From Myotis daubentonii (taxonomy: Eukaryota > Chordata > Mammalia > Chiroptera > Vespertilionidae), in NCBI RefSeq assembly GCF_963259705.1, contig NC_081849.1, positions 57,198,093 to 57,262,092 on the forward strand: a stretch of DNA of 64,000 bases, in the 5' to 3' direction. Both the position numbers and the translations under genes were made by a program. This document shows, in pieces, positions 13,290-25,700 of the stretch (its first letter is position 1; each line of letters opens with the position of its first letter). Under the pieces are notes generated by a model. The model saw only the letters and a program-made list of their open reading frames with translations. It was not told the origin of the DNA and made no database searches.

Positions 13290-13510
13290 TTTTTTTAAAA
13301 GTATATTGTATTGATTTTTTACAGAGAGGAAGGGAGAGGGATAGAGAGTTAGAAACATTGATGAGAGAGAAACATCAATCAGCTGCCTCCTGCACACTCC
13401 CTACTGGGGATGTGCCCACAACCAAGGTACATGCCCTTGACAGGAATCGAACCTGGGACCCTTCAGTCCGCAGGCCGATGCTCTATCCACTGAGCCAAAC
13501 CGGTTAGGGC
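13290..13510 (-). repeat. Ves SINE, full length
   Basis: This is the reverse complement of the Ves consensus, with the head ending CCGGTTAGGGC at the high-coordinate side. A perfect 13-bp duplication AACACAAATATTC flanks it (13277-13289 and 13511-13523). The open frames over it are repeat-derived. Confidence 0.95.
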
Positions 13511-14679
13511 AACACAAATATTCCTAAACTCTAAGGTCACAAACACTGGGCTCATTCTTGCCTGTGATGGCCATCCCATGTTGACTTCAATATATACTGC
13601 TTCCTTATTAAAACTATTATATAAATATATATTTCTTAAACTCGATTATGAACAGTTAGTAAATATAACATAAGCTCTTAGAAAATAGGATATAGATAGA
13701 AAGCACAGTACCCAGCATAAGTGTTAGTTGTTGTTATTATTAAAAATGTATTTGCTCTACAATTATGTGATAAATTAAAAGCTTCATGAAATGCACACAC
13801 AATATTTTTACAAACGGTATTAAATATATTATCATTTTGGTACCCCCTTTAAAAAAACACAAAACAAAATTATAATTTTTTTCCTTCTTGAAACTGAGAC
13901 TCTTTTAATAATTGTTTCCAGTTAAGTGTAATTATTTTATTTGGTTATATTGCTTTTCTCCCAAGCAGAAACAGTGTTTTCCATGCTTGAGTAAAGAAAT
14001 TTAGAGATTACCTAAATATAGCAAAGGAGTCTTTGACACCTTTGATAAACAAAGAGCGCATTAGACAATGCTATTAGGTTGTTTATGAAAAGGCTCTACA
14101 GCATCATCTATGCTGTCATTCCTAATGTTTCCACACTCAAACACAACAAATGGAACAATTTGCTGGCTAGAAGAACTCCCTGTTCTGTAAATATTATGGT
14201 TCAAAGAACATTTAAACAAAATTTAAAACAATCTTCCAATGTGTTCAGTAAAACTGAAGTATACAAAAAATAAAGGGAAATACTTTCCTTACATCATAAT
14301 AAAAATTTTAAAAAAATTTAGTGTTAACTAAATGCAAACATCTGCATATTCAGAATATTACTTAAAGCATGAATTTTAGGCAAGAAGATAGGTTGTCAAC
14401 AAGTGTTTTCCATTTCAAGAAGAGTTAAGGCTTAACTGAGGCTAAAAGGCTTTGGTTCATGTCCCATGAGTTAGAGGTTCAAAAATCTTTTTATGGATAG
14501 AATATGTTGGCTAGGTCATCTCTGATTCTGAATTACTCAATTTCCACCCCCCTCCTGTTTAAACAATGGCACAAATGTGGGTATACAGAAGGGAACTGGA
14601 GAGAGATGCACTTTCATTCTACCCTGTAAACAACACTAAGAATTAAAAGTCTTAGGTTTGTCTGGGGCTGCGGTGTGGG

Positions 14680-15290
14680 AGAAATGGGGAGACGTTGGTC
14701 TATGGGTACAGAGTTTCAGCCCCACTTCTAGAAATATATCCTAAGAAACATGAATCACCAATAAAAAATAGTGTATGCACTCCTATATTCAGAGCAGCAC
14801 AATTTACAATAGCTAAGATGTGGAAACAACCCAAGTGCCCACTAGTGAATGAATGGATAAAAAAGCCGTGGTACATTTACACCATAGAATACTATGCAGT
14901 GGTAAAAAAGAAGGATCTTTTACACTTTGAGACAGCATGGAGAGACCTGGAGAGGATGATGCTAAGCGAAATAAGCCAATCATAGAAAGGCAAGTATCAC
15001 ATCATTTCACTTATATGTGGAATCTAATGAACAAAATAAACTGTTGAACAAAACAGATCCAGAGACATAGAAGCATGGAATAGACTGTTGAATCTCAGAG
15101 GGAAGGTGGGGGTTGGGGGAGGGGTGGGGGAAAAGAGGTCCACCAAAAAACTTGTATGCATATATGCATAACCCATGGACACAGACAATAGGATGGTAGA
15201 GGCCTGGGGCAGAGGACGAGGATGGGTTATAAAGGGGTCATTGGGAAAAAACAGGGGATACATGTATCCCCTGATAAGTTTTTTTTAAAG
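14680..15290 (+). repeat. L1 3' end (sense)
   Basis: Decayed ORF2 C-terminus with WIKKPWYIYTIEYYAVVKKK-like translation. It is followed by the 3' UTR motifs CATTTCACTTATATGTGGAA and AGAGGGAAGGTGGGGGTTGG. The 96-codon frame across it is an L1 remnant, not a host gene. Confidence 0.88.
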
Positions 15291-15294
15291 TTTC

Positions 15295-15575
15295 AGTTAT
15301 GCAAGATGAACATATTCTGGAGTTCTATTGTGTATCATGTTGACTGTAATTAATAATTCTGTATATACATTTGAAATTTACTCAGAAAGTAAATTAAGTG
15401 TTTTTATCAAATAAAAAAAGGAAGAAAATGGTAACTATATGAGAGATGGATAAGTTCATTAGCTTGACTGTGGTGATCATTTCAAGTGCATAGCAAAATA
15501 TCAAGTTGTATATCTTAAATATACACAATTTTTATTTGTCAATTATATAGCTTCATAAAGCTGGGAGGGAAAGAC
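15295..15575 (+). repeat. Older L1 3' UTR (L1MA-like)
   Basis: The AACATATTCTGGAGTTCTAT, TTGACTGTAATTAATAATTC and CTTAAATATACACAATTTTT motifs match the classic mammalian L1M 3' UTR. It ends near AAAGCTGGGAGGG. Confidence 0.75.
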
Positions 15576-15949
15576 TTTCTGTAATGCAAATCCAGGTTTT
15601 TGAAGGGAACCTTCTGTAGCTGTGACTGTGGCCACTGAGGGCTGAGACTGGCCGTCAGCTCATCAGTCACTGCCTTGATCAGCGCTGTCTCTGGCCTGTG
15701 GGTGCTGCACCTGGGCCTTCAGCCAGAGGACAGCAGCCAGGGCCTCCCCATCTTTATTTTTAGAAATCTTCACCTGAGATACTCCTTTAAGTAGTACTCT
15801 CTATTTCCAAATTTTGAGTTGCCAATTAAACTTTTCTTCGTGGTTATTTTTAGACGTCTGTGGAGGTTTTCTCAACCTAGGATTCAGCATTTACTGCACT
15901 GTTTTTATTTTTATTTTGAGTTAGCTTTAAAGCATCGTTTTGTAGTTAC

Positions 15950-16060
15950 AAGCCTCTGGAGCCAAGCTCCCTGGGTGTGAATCTAGCTCTGCAACAAACC
16001 TACGGTTTATTCATTAGTAAAAGCAATACTTCAAGAGAGTTCGGAAGGTTGGTTAATTTA
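15950..16060 (+). repeat. MIR
   Basis: CTCCCTGGGTGTGAATCTAG followed by CTCTGCAACAAACCTACGG matches the sense MIR head. Confidence 0.55.
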
Positions 16061-17209
16061 ATAGGTGAGATTTAAGGAGTAATTTTTACAGGAATTCATC
16101 CCTAAAGGTTAGCCTCCTGGAAAGCTTCAGAGAAAAAAAGCTTTCAGGCAATGAATCTCGGTAGAGTTTTGAGGTAATAAATGAACCAGGTTCCTATTCT
16201 GCCATGTTAAACGGATCTCCAACCACAAACGACAGAGCTGCTGAATCATACCAGTGGCTACCACAAGACTCATACCCCAGACTGTTGGAGAGACCAGAGA
16301 AAGTCTTGATGTTCTCCCAATCCTAAATGCTGGACAGGCAGAACAGCTCTAGGACCAAGGTGCTGCCATGTGCTCAGGTGCTGAATCCCAGGCTCTTCCT
16401 ACACTCGGGGAAGGGCTGATGCTTCCCTGGTAATTCAGCTTCAAAGCCACACTGCACCCAGGTTGGAGTCTGACATGCAGCCTGGAAGATCCATTTGCAA
16501 TGCCACAGAACGCACTAGATGCTGTCTCCATTCCTGAGACCAGAGACTTCTCAATACCACTGTCCAAAACGTCTAAAGTCTAGTGTGAATGCTGCCATGT
16601 CAGCCGACCTTGCACATATTGCTATATTAAATGTTTGCTATTATCATTCTACTCACTTTCATTTAATTTCCACTTCTGAAAATTCCCTTTGGAGGCCAAT
16701 TACTGTTCTATGCAAAAGTACAGGAATGTACAGTGGTAAAATAGCCTTAATACTAACAAACCTGAGCACTACCACAAAAAATTCAAGGTTCCCATTTTAT
16801 CATACAGCTTGTATGTCCAAATCTAGATAATGTCTAAACAAAAAAACAAAGCTGCCAAGCACATTGGCTCAAGCTTATTTTTTCCATTGAGTTTCACTAC
16901 CTTGATTAAGATAGATGTTAAGCTACATGTAACTAATGGGCAATATTGTAGCAAATGAAAAATGACTGGGGGTAGCTCATATAAATTGTGTTTGGCAGGC
17001 ATATTTTGTAAATATCATCCTTTTCTCCAGGATGATAGGTTAAAAAGGTATTGCAGCAATATAACCTCTTTGTGTTTCATAGTAATGCATAAAACATTTG
17101 CAAGCTGAGAATTGGCAAGCTGACATAAACAAATCTTATCTGCCTTAATTTAACAAAAAGTCATGAAGAGTAGAGTATCCTATCCACTGATGGATGAGTT
17201 TCATTCATT

Positions 17210-17300
17210 CAACCAATAAATATTTATTGAAAGCTCTGAGCCAGACACTGGCAATAAACTAAACAATGCTTCTGTGGTCATAGAGCTTACATCATCTTGG
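17210..17300. repeat. MIR/L2-type relic
   Basis: CAATAAATATTTATTGAAAG and AGCCAGACACTGGCAATAAA are old MIR/L2 motifs. Confidence 0.5.
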
Positions 17301-17317
17301 GAAGAGGAAATAAAGTT

Positions 17318-17423
17318 TACACCTGTGTCTCTCCAATTTCAATATGTATAAGAATCTCTAGGAATTTATTAAAAATACAAATTTTGATTCCATTAGATGT
17401 GATGTGGAGTCTAAGTATCTGGA
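17318..17423. mobile_element. MER5-like hAT fragment
   Basis: AAGAATCTCTAGGAATTTAT followed by TAAAAATACAAATTTTGATT resembles MER5. It is cut by the Helitron starting at 17424. Confidence 0.5.
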
Positions 17424-17675
17424 TCTATATACATAAAAGCCTAAGTGACCAAACGACCGAAAGACTGGTTGACCAGTGCTATGACGTGCACTGACCACCA
17501 GGGGACAGACGCTCGATGCACAGGGTCAGGCTCCCTCCTGTCTGGATTGGGCCTGTGGGGGTTGAACGGAAACCACTATCTGACATCCCCCGAGGGGTGC
17601 ATGATTGGATTGCGAGAGGGCGCAAGCCAGGCCAAGGGAACCGACCTGTGTGGAATCCGTGCACCAGACCTCTAG
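17424..17675 (+). mobile_element. HeliBat-type Helitron, about 252 bp
   Basis: The 5' end is TCTATATACATAAAAGCC with the diagnostic CACTGACCACCAGGGG stretch. The 3' end is CCGTGCACCAGACCTCTAG. It is the same subfamily as the element at 31254-31506. It ends only 87 bases from the exon at 17762-17882, inside the intron on the donor side. Confidence 0.92.
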
Positions 17676-17761
17676 TTTATAATAAGATACCAGCTGATGT
17701 TGTTATAACTGGTCCATAACCACACTTTGAAGTAGCCAGATGTTAGATCATTTGAACTCAC

Positions 17762-17882
17762 CTTGCCATAAAAGTCCTCTTTCATTTTCAGTAGACACAT
17801 TTACTGAGGAGTGTGCTTCCAAGCAGCAATCAGAAGATAACTTTGACCTTGACTCTACCATAGCTATTGCTTTCTGTAGCCC
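17762..17882 (-). CDS. Coding exon 5 of 8 seen (121 nt, phase 0 to 1)
   Basis: The acceptor is GATTTATTTTAG and the donor GTGAGT. The exon encodes 40 residues, beginning GLQKAIAMVESRSKLSSDC, with a polar Ser/Asn-rich centre (HSSVNVSTENE) and ending RGLLWQ plus one base of a split codon. The first base G joins AA of the exon at 12778-12842 to give Glu. A second AG inside the exon (after CACTCCTC) would shorten it, but the frame then opens only in the same reading, so I keep the longer form. Ser-rich composition suggests a flexible linker. Confidence 0.8.
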
Positions 17883-19030
17883 CTAAAATAAATCACCTAT
17901 ATCTTTATTAAATCTATCAGTATGACTAACATAGTGACTAAATTAAAAAATTATTTACTTCAACTATTTTTCCACTCAAATTCTTGCCAAATTTATAGCA
18001 CAATCTAATTTACATTTATAAAAGCTTAACTTTTTCTAAGTAATACAGACATTACCCAAATGTATACAGAAGTATAATTAGAGCCTGTTTTCCATATAAA
18101 TATGCCCTAATAAAGTATGTACAAGCAAATTATATTCTAGTCAAAATGTCATTAATTTGAAATTACTAATTAGAATCCATGCCAACAAATATTGTTTCCA
18201 ATCAGTTTTATAGATGATTTAATTTGTCTACTAAAGACTATAGTTTATTACATTTAGCTATGTATTCATTTTAAATTACAAATATGATGTATATAGTTTT
18301 AGCCCCTAGCCAATTTAAAATTGAGTGTTCATTAAATGAAACAGGTTATATTAGCAGTTCTTTAAGTGTGGGTGACTTTGTCCTTAGGGGAAAATGAGCA
18401 GTCAGGAAATATTTTCAGTTGTCACAGTGGATTGGGAAGTAGTACCGGGGCCTGGTGGGTGGAGAAGACAGGGATTTTATTAAATATTCTATGATGCATG
18501 CACAAGGCAGCCTTCAGTGCAAAGAATTAACTGTATCAAATGCCAATAGCATAGCTATTGCAAAATTCAGAGTTAGAGAATTCTAGTTTTTGGTCTTTAG
18601 CACTTACTTACTCATGAACCAATAACTGACACAAACAGCAGTAATATTCTAGTGACTTGAAGATTTTAGTATAGTAGCCATCCTTTTTACATGGGAAATA
18701 CTAACATTGCACTTTACCAGACAAATATTTAATGTAATTTTATTTGGGTTTTTTTCCATGTAATTTTATTTTTTATTTTTAATGTAATTTTAAAATGACA
18801 AATCACAAATGTAACAAGTATGTTCAAAATGGCTAGATGAGGTATATATTAAAAACAGATTCTGAACTAAATAAACTTCATCTACTATCTAGTTTTCACT
18901 CTGTCTCCAATTTTAAATTAGGTAGGAAATAAACAAGGAAACTAACATCAGCTATCAACATGTATGAGCAGCTCACTGAAGAGTTCTGTCACATGGAATC
19001 ACAAAGACACTATGCACTAGATAAGCTTTT

Positions 19031-19260
19031 TTTAATAATTTTTTTAATATATTTATTTATTGATTTCAGAGAGGAAGGGAGAGGGAGAGAGAGATAGAAA
19101 CACCAATGATGAGAGAGAATCATTGATCGGTTGCCTCCTGCACACCCCCTACTGGGGATCAAGCCCGCAACTCAGGCATGTGCCCTTGGCCGGAATCGAA
19201 CCTGGGACCCTTCAGTCCGCAGGTTGATGCTCTATCCACTGAGCCAAGCCGGCTAGGGCT
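19031..19260 (-). repeat. Ves SINE, full length
   Basis: Antisense Ves with a head CCGGCTAGGGC and B-box complement GGAATCGAACC. It is flanked by a diverged 12-bp duplication (AGATAAGCTTTT and AGAAGAGCTTTT). Confidence 0.92.
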
Positions 19261-21959
19261 AGAAGAGCTTTTAAAGAATATTTAATACCATCCCCATAGA
19301 TGTACAATCCAAATACCTCCATTATAATTCTTCAAGTACTACAGAGCAAGCAAACCATTTTTCACTATTGTATTTTCCACTCAAGTAAGAACTATAATTA
19401 CTATATTTACATAAAAAGTAATTTATCTCACACAACTTTCCATTATGAGTGACATAGTACTAGCCTAGTGGATATATATTGTTTAGCCTATCGATCAAAA
19501 ATATTTTTAAATAGTAAGATTAAATTACATTTTGAGCAAAAAATAACAAAAACATAATCATGTGTCTTATTTCAGAAGAATGTGAACATGTGTATACCTC
19601 AGGATGTTTTTCAAGTAGTACAATTCTAGGTAAAGCAAGGCAGATTCATATCTTGATAGAGAATCTTATCACAGATTCTAAAGAATAAATCTTGAAGTGT
19701 TGTTTATGGGCCTAGTTCCCCACCCACTGTAACACCCCTGAGAGCTCATTTGCCCCTCAGTGCCTCTCTCCTTTTTGACAGAAGGCTGCTGGCCACCAAC
19801 TGACCACTGTTGCTAACTGCAGTTCGCCTGACCTCTGCAACATCTGCTCTTTCCCCTTCTCTTCCCTCCCTTTGTGAAAACAGTTTTCTTCGGGTTGGGA
19901 AATCAATTAGGACTTCACGGGTGTACTTTGTGTTCTAAGCGTCTCAACTGTTTACATGATTGATGGACGCCCAGCGGCTACCTTTTTATCTCCAGAAACA
20001 TACTTGGCGGATGTCCAGGTGCAGAGGTATTCCAGAAGCTTTCTTATTTGTTATCGTATCACCATTAACCACAACTATTTATCTGGCTCCCACCATATGT
20101 GCAAGGAGTCAGCACTGAGCAAGGGATCAGTGATAAAAGAGATAGTGAAAGAAATGTACATAATTATGATTAAAAGCAGGATGTGCAGAATCACACCATT
20201 TCTGGTGAGTAGGAAGTCCAAGAACCAGAAAAATGGGGACCAAGGCATGGAAAGAGTAATGTTAAACTAAGCTTTAAATAAAACATGAAATAGACAAGTA
20301 GAGGCAGCATTCAATGAAGCAGAATACTGGAGCTATTATTTAGCTAAAGCCATAGAACAAACAAATAAAATCTACTTCTTTGGTGTATACTGCATGCAAA
20401 TAGTTGAAATGACATACATCTTCAAAATTATTAGAGGAAATATATTAATTAATAAGTATAAAATAATATTTTAAAAACATGGCTTCCTATATTTGGAACA
20501 AAACACCCAATAAAATCACAGTGAATAAGCTCTAAAACTGTATATCTCAATTTCAATGGCAAAAGAAAATTAGTATATACATATCCATCAAAATCAACTG
20601 TTGAAGGTTAAAAAACTATAATTTATATGCCAAAAAGCAATTTTTTCAGGTTTTTATAAGGATTTTCCTTCAAAACATATACTAATCATGTGTGTAAAAT
20701 CAATTAATTTCCTGAATTAGAAGACCTGATTTTTATAAGTACATGCCCAAAGCTAGATGTCATCTCTTCTTTTGGTTTATTTGTTTGTTTTTAACTCAGT
20801 ATAACAGCTGTCTAAAACTTGTGAACAAAAATCTCACTCCTAAATGGATAAAGATATACAAAATCATTTTTAAAAGTTAACCATCTGGTTCCTTTAGGAA
20901 GAGCAGTATTTCAAGATGTCACTGTTTCTGAAAGATATAGACAGATATAAAAGGTGAATTAATGTTAGGTATATAAAGAAAAAATAGAGGAAGTAATATT
21001 TAGGGAGAATTGTCCCTATCCCCTCATTAATAATCATATTCTAAAATCATGACAACCAATTAGAATTATAAACTCTTAATTTTATTAAATACAGCATGAA
21101 CATAATTAATACCATCCCAAGCAACTAGGTGGTCCAATAATTTTGAACCTTCTTTTTTACCTCTGGAAAACTGATCAGGAAATCTGGCTAACATCCCAAA
21201 TAAACTGAATGGATTTAATTGGATGGTCTTCAGCTAATTTCTGTAGTCGTGTACATACACCAAAACCACATACACTAACTAAATTAACTTTGTTGAAATT
21301 GTTCAGAGTCAGAGGCCCAATGGGAGAGTTCTCAATGTTATTTCACTGTTTTACAGTGTACAGCTTCAAAAAATAAAAAATCTTACATCTCTAAACTAAA
21401 ATATTGTTATAATACGTGTCAAATAAGCACACAAGAGCCCTATTTTGAATGGGCCTTACAATGCTGCAATGGCTTAATTTGTCCTGTTTCTTTTATTTCT
21501 GCCTTTCTTCATTGGCTATTTTTGATGTTTTGTTTGATAAATATGTCATACACCAAATTCAGTTAGGTCAATAAGAAAAAGCAGAGACCCATACACTGGA
21601 CACAACCTTGAGGGCATTAGGAAAAATAAACTAGGTACCACAGACAGCCTCAAAAACCAAAGCATGCCTGACACCCAGGAAAACACATGATTTTCAGACA
21701 TTTCCTGCTTGTCATTTGTGGTTACACAAAACAATAATTAAATTATGTGCTTCAGGAAACAGGAAGGGGTGGATAAGCAAAATACACCAAAAATCCCTGT
21801 AGCCCCTGTTTGGACAAAAGATAGATCAGCATTCATTTATTTTATTATACAAAAGAAAATTAGGTTGAAGTAACATGTGTTTTTAGAGGTCATGTTATAT
21901 CGGAAAACATTTAAATCCTACATATCTTCTTCCATACAATTTTATTTTTTTTCTATGAA

Positions 21960-22130
21960 ATTTTCTTTTTTATTGAATTTCAGGGATGACACTGGTTAAT
22001 GAAATTATATAGGTTTCAGGTGTACAATTCCATAATATATCTTCTACATTACACAATGTTACTTTTAAGGAATATAGCACCCAACATAATCATTTTATAG
22101 AAGTAAATTGGATAATGTCTCCATTGTAGC
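21960..22130 (-). repeat. L1 3' UTR fragment (antisense)
   Basis: TTTTATTGAATTTCAGGGAT followed by GGTTTCAGGTGTACAATTC is characteristic of an antisense L1 tail. The solo LTR is inserted about 120 bases beyond it. Confidence 0.65.
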
Positions 22131-22329
22131 TTGTCTCTATCACTTCATTTTGTTCTTTGGACAAAATATAAGCACAGTAGTATTACTAACAATGGTGGCA
22201 GTACCCTTAATCCACTTAATATGACTGCAAGGCTGCATCTAGGCATGATCCCATGCTGGGGTCCAGCCCCAGCAGGTCCAGGGGTCCCCAAAGGTGTGGA
22301 TGGAGTCGGTGAAGAAGGAATGACATGGA

Positions 22330-22720
22330 GGCAGCGTTCAGGTGATCATCATAGCCAGGTTCTCTTGTCAGGGTCTCCATTGAAGTTCTGGTCTGGATCT
22401 CCAGCGAAGTTCTGGTTAGGATCTCCAGCCAGGTTCTGTGTCCATGTTCTCTTGCTAGGTTCTCCAGGTTCTCCAGCCAGGTTCTGTAGCCAGGTCCTGG
22501 TCAGGTTCTCTTGCAATTTCTGTAGTCAGGTTCAGTCCAGGATCTTTTGCCATGTTCTCTCGCTAGGTTCTGTCTCTAGGTTCTGAGGCCAGTTTCTGTC
22601 CAGGATCTTTTGCCATGTTCTCTCGCTAGGTTCTGTGGCCAGTTTCTGTCCAGGATCTTTTGCCATGTTCTCTCCAGCGAAGTTCTTCTGTCTCTAGTTT
22701 CTGTGTAGGTTCTGTCTCTC
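22330..22720 (-). repeat. Degenerate short tandem repeats inside the LTR
   Basis: On the plus strand, units such as CCAGGTTCTGT, CCATGTTCTCT and CAGGATCTTTTGCCATGTTC recur many times. Two near-identical ~60-bp blocks occur around 22530-22585 and 22590-22640. This lies downstream of the TATA box in LTR sense, so it would be transcribed. Confidence 0.8.
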
Positions 22721-22750
22721 TTGGTTCTGTCTCTTGCTGTCTTGTTGCAT

Positions 22751-22761
22751 CTGTATTTATA
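22751..22761 (-). promoter_or_regulatory. TATA box of the solo LTR
   Basis: GGTATAAATAC on the minus strand lies within the LTR, upstream of the repeat tract. Any current promoter activity is unknown. Confidence 0.55.
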
Positions 22762-24329
22762 CCAGTTGATTCCAATCCTATCAATCTCTATTCCAAAGGT
22801 TAGGGCATTTCTTATCGCCATTCCAGGGAGTAAAGATTATGTAGCTTAAGCATGATTGTTCATAGTTAAAGTGATTAATTACCCGCCTGGCACTTAGTTA
22901 AGTGGTTTTATTCCCTCCCTAACTTCAGGGGAAAATCCCTACCTGGGGAAACAACCTTTCTCGGAGAGGTGACCTTGGTTAAATCACATAGTGCCAAGAA
23001 GGTGAGAAAACATATTAAGAACAGTATGCCATATATGCCAGGTCCCTTGAAACAGCAAGCATGGACCGGCTCCCGGCAATCCCATCTCTATCCTTGTCTC
23101 CCATCCCTCCACCTCCATTCTGATCATATCATTCCAACTGAAGAAATCTTATTTAAGCCACCATGAATGAAAGTCTTTACGTGCCTTTCACACACCATTC
23201 CATGTGAATTTCTCTTTAGACAGCTATTCCTGATTACCCTTTCAGACTTAACTAAATGGCACACCTGCCAAGAGATTCTAGCTCACTACCCTCCACTCCC
23301 AACTTTAAATGATTTTCCAAAGCTCTCTTACATAGGCAGTTTACTCTTCCTTAAGAATAATTACCACCGTTGGTAATTTAAATATTTTTGTATTTTACTG
23401 TTTTATCCCCAAATTAACAATATGTTCCTTGAAGACAGAGAACCATATTTGCTCCCTATATCCAATGACTAAATCTTGATGTACATTTATTATTTGATAA
23501 ATAAATTAGTGAATTAATGAACTAAAAAAATATGATCACCATCTTTCTACTTATGAATTCCTTACTACTCTCAGCACCATCTATAGCATAAAGTATCTTC
23601 TTAGGAAGAAGTGAGAGCAGTTTCTTCATAAGGTATCTCTGAGACCTCTATCTCTAAAGTAGGTAGGTTCTATGAAATACTTCAAATTTCTTAAGAATTC
23701 AAAGAAGGAATATAACAAGCCTGATTGAAATTTAAGTATGAGTTTGAAATTTAAGAGATGTGCATGTGTATGAAGGGTGGAGGGGTGTCCCTTACCCAGT
23801 TAGTTCCTTGTTTTACTTTTTAACTACTTCTTCCATGTATGTTGTGTGTATCATTACATTAGAGTTTAGATATTCAGTTCACCTCTAAGGTATAATCTTA
23901 AAATCAAGCAAAGCATACCCAGTTTCAATGAGAAACATTTTTCTTTTCATGCCAATAAAACAATCCTCCCATTGTGTGCTGAGCAGCTCCACCCACACTG
24001 ATCTTCCCTACAGGTGCCTGGATTTCAACTGTGGTGACTTCATCCTTTTTATATGTTCTTTTCAAGTGAGACAAAAGCTCTGGAAGGTTAAAATGTTTGA
24101 AGAGGCATTTGATGTTTGTCTGTAAGTTATGCGCTGAACAATGCCAGAAGATAAAGTTGCCCTTATATGGAGAGAGAAAATTTATATAAACTAGAAATTT
24201 CTTTCCTAAAGGGACTTCTTTCTAGACTTAGGTATAACGTCAAAAAGAAAAATCTAACTTTCTTTTATATCACCATTGCTTAGAAGAGTATTAAGTAGTA
24301 GAAACTATAAGGAATCAACTAGCGCCAAC

Positions 24330-24490
24330 ATTCATTAGTTATGTGATCTTAGGCAAATCACTAAACCACAAAAATTCCCTATTTCTATTTGTAAAATGAG
24401 GGGGAAAGTCTTAAGTTATTCTTAAGGACTGAGCCATGTGGCACTGTCTCTGGCACACAGAAGATATTCCATGACTGTTAGAGTTGCTGC
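24330..24490 (+). repeat. MIR
   Basis: GTGATCTTAGGCAAATCACT, TTCTATTTGTAAAATGAGGG and TGGCACACAGAAGATATTCC are clear MIR motifs. Confidence 0.75.
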
Positions 24491-25609
24491 CTGCAAGAAA
24501 ACATTCTGGTAAGTCCTGTGTTGTTTAACAAGTTTTAGGAAATCTAGAAGCTAGGGCATATTTAAAAGAAGTGGATGATATCTCCTTCCAAGGTCAACCA
24601 AGATCATCTAATTAACAGGACACACAAAATTCATGTTTACAAGTTCTACATTACCTCCTAGTTTAAAAAAGAATCCAATCCATCTCCTCAAAGGCTGGTA
24701 TTACAACTAAGCAGTACTTGAGAAACAGTGGTATTCCTTTCTTTTGAGCATCTGTATACATCTTGGCTTTGTTTATTATACAAATAAAATCTATAAGTGC
24801 AAGTCAAGCCTAACTTTAAAAATAGCTGTTATCTGTAGTTATAGATAAATTAGATACTTGAAATTAAGGAAGAAATTTAAGCGCTTAAAAATTAAAAATA
24901 CTAAGCACAGGATAGACACTGAATAAAGGGAAAGAAGATTCTGGAAATACAGTATTTAGTCTTAATATCTTTGCAGATTCTGCCATAAAAATAGTGCAAG
25001 GAGGACTATGATAAAGACAATGAAGAGGTATACTTAAGTTCAGAAATAATTTTTCGAAGCCAGAATGTTTTTTCATCTAACCAAAATAAATTTATGAATT
25101 TTCAGTCACAGAAAAATTCTGTTCATATGCACTAACTTGGGAATAATGTATCCCAGAGCCCTCCTGAGGAAATTTATGGGAGGATTTGTTTTGGAGAACC
25201 AAAATGGTTTGCAAGATATCAACATAAGGCTTCATGGTGAGCATTAAATATATATTTACTTATGGCTCTAAGAATAAATAATAGTTTTGAGAGATATGAT
25301 ACAGTATATAATCACATGTAAATAGAAGAGAATATAAAATGTGATAAAAGTTTGCTATTGTTTTACAGGTATTAACTGGGAGTTTAAAAACATCAATTCA
25401 AAATTAGATACTGAAAGGGAGAAGGTAGGAAAAAGAAGAAACTATTTAATGTCAGAGTTGCCCGGACAGAGAAGCATTAGACAATAGCCAAAATGTTAAG
25501 GTTAATAAACAAAATACAATGGTATTTCGTAACAACATTAACATAAAGGTAGTCATCAAGGAGGAGGGAAAAAGAAAACATTAATAAATGCCAATAATTT
25601 TGTCTCTAG

Positions 25610-25700
25610 CATTATAGTCCATAGCATCTCTGGGGTAGAGGCCAGGGATGCTGCTAAACAGGACAGGGCCTCACAATAAAATCATCTAACCCAGTAGCAT
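25610..25700. mobile_element. Old hAT-type relic
   Basis: GGTAGAGGCCAGGGATGCTG with CTAAACAGGACAGGGCCTC belongs to a common ancient DNA-element family. A sister trace lies at 39905-40010. Confidence 0.5.

Larger units (their letters stand above)
11897..17761. other. Exon-cluster introns, including the 12843-17761 intron
   Basis: The two short introns (11897-12367, 12461-12777) hold no visible repeats. The 4.9-kb intron 12843-17761 contains a Ves SINE (13290-13510), an L1 3' end plus L1 3' UTR (about 14680-15575), a MIR (15950-16060), an unclassified GC-richer block (about 16180-16600) and a MIR/hAT/Helitron cluster (17210-17675). No further exon with fitting phase was found. Confidence 0.65.
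22254..23078 (-). mobile_element. Solo endogenous-retrovirus LTR, 825 bp
   Basis: The element is bounded by TG...CA (TGCTGGGG at the low end, CCCGGCA at the high end) and by an exact 6-bp duplication ATCCCA at 22248-22253 and 23079-23084. On the minus strand it begins TGCCGGGAGCCGGTCC and has a TATA box GGTATAAATAC at about 22751-22761. A run of short repeats with AGAACCT and GCCAGGTT-type motifs follows (about 22330-22720). Six-base duplication is typical of class II (beta-like) retroviruses, which is an inference. No gag, pol or env remains. Confidence 0.88.

Noticed and set aside
14695..14985. 96-codon plus-strand frame
   Set aside because: Decayed L1 ORF2 C-terminus, not a host gene.
17762..17803. 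Shorter version of exon 5 using an internal AG, read as MCLLKMKEDFYGK
   Set aside because: That frame starts with a stop at the junction. The full 121-nt exon keeps phase with both neighbours.
19956..20270. 104-codon plus-strand frame
   Set aside because: Overlaps an L2-like relic and has no splice context or recognisable protein.
22131..22586. 151-codon plus-strand open frame
   Set aside because: Its repetitive SP-rich peptide is a translation of the antisense LTR repeat tract.
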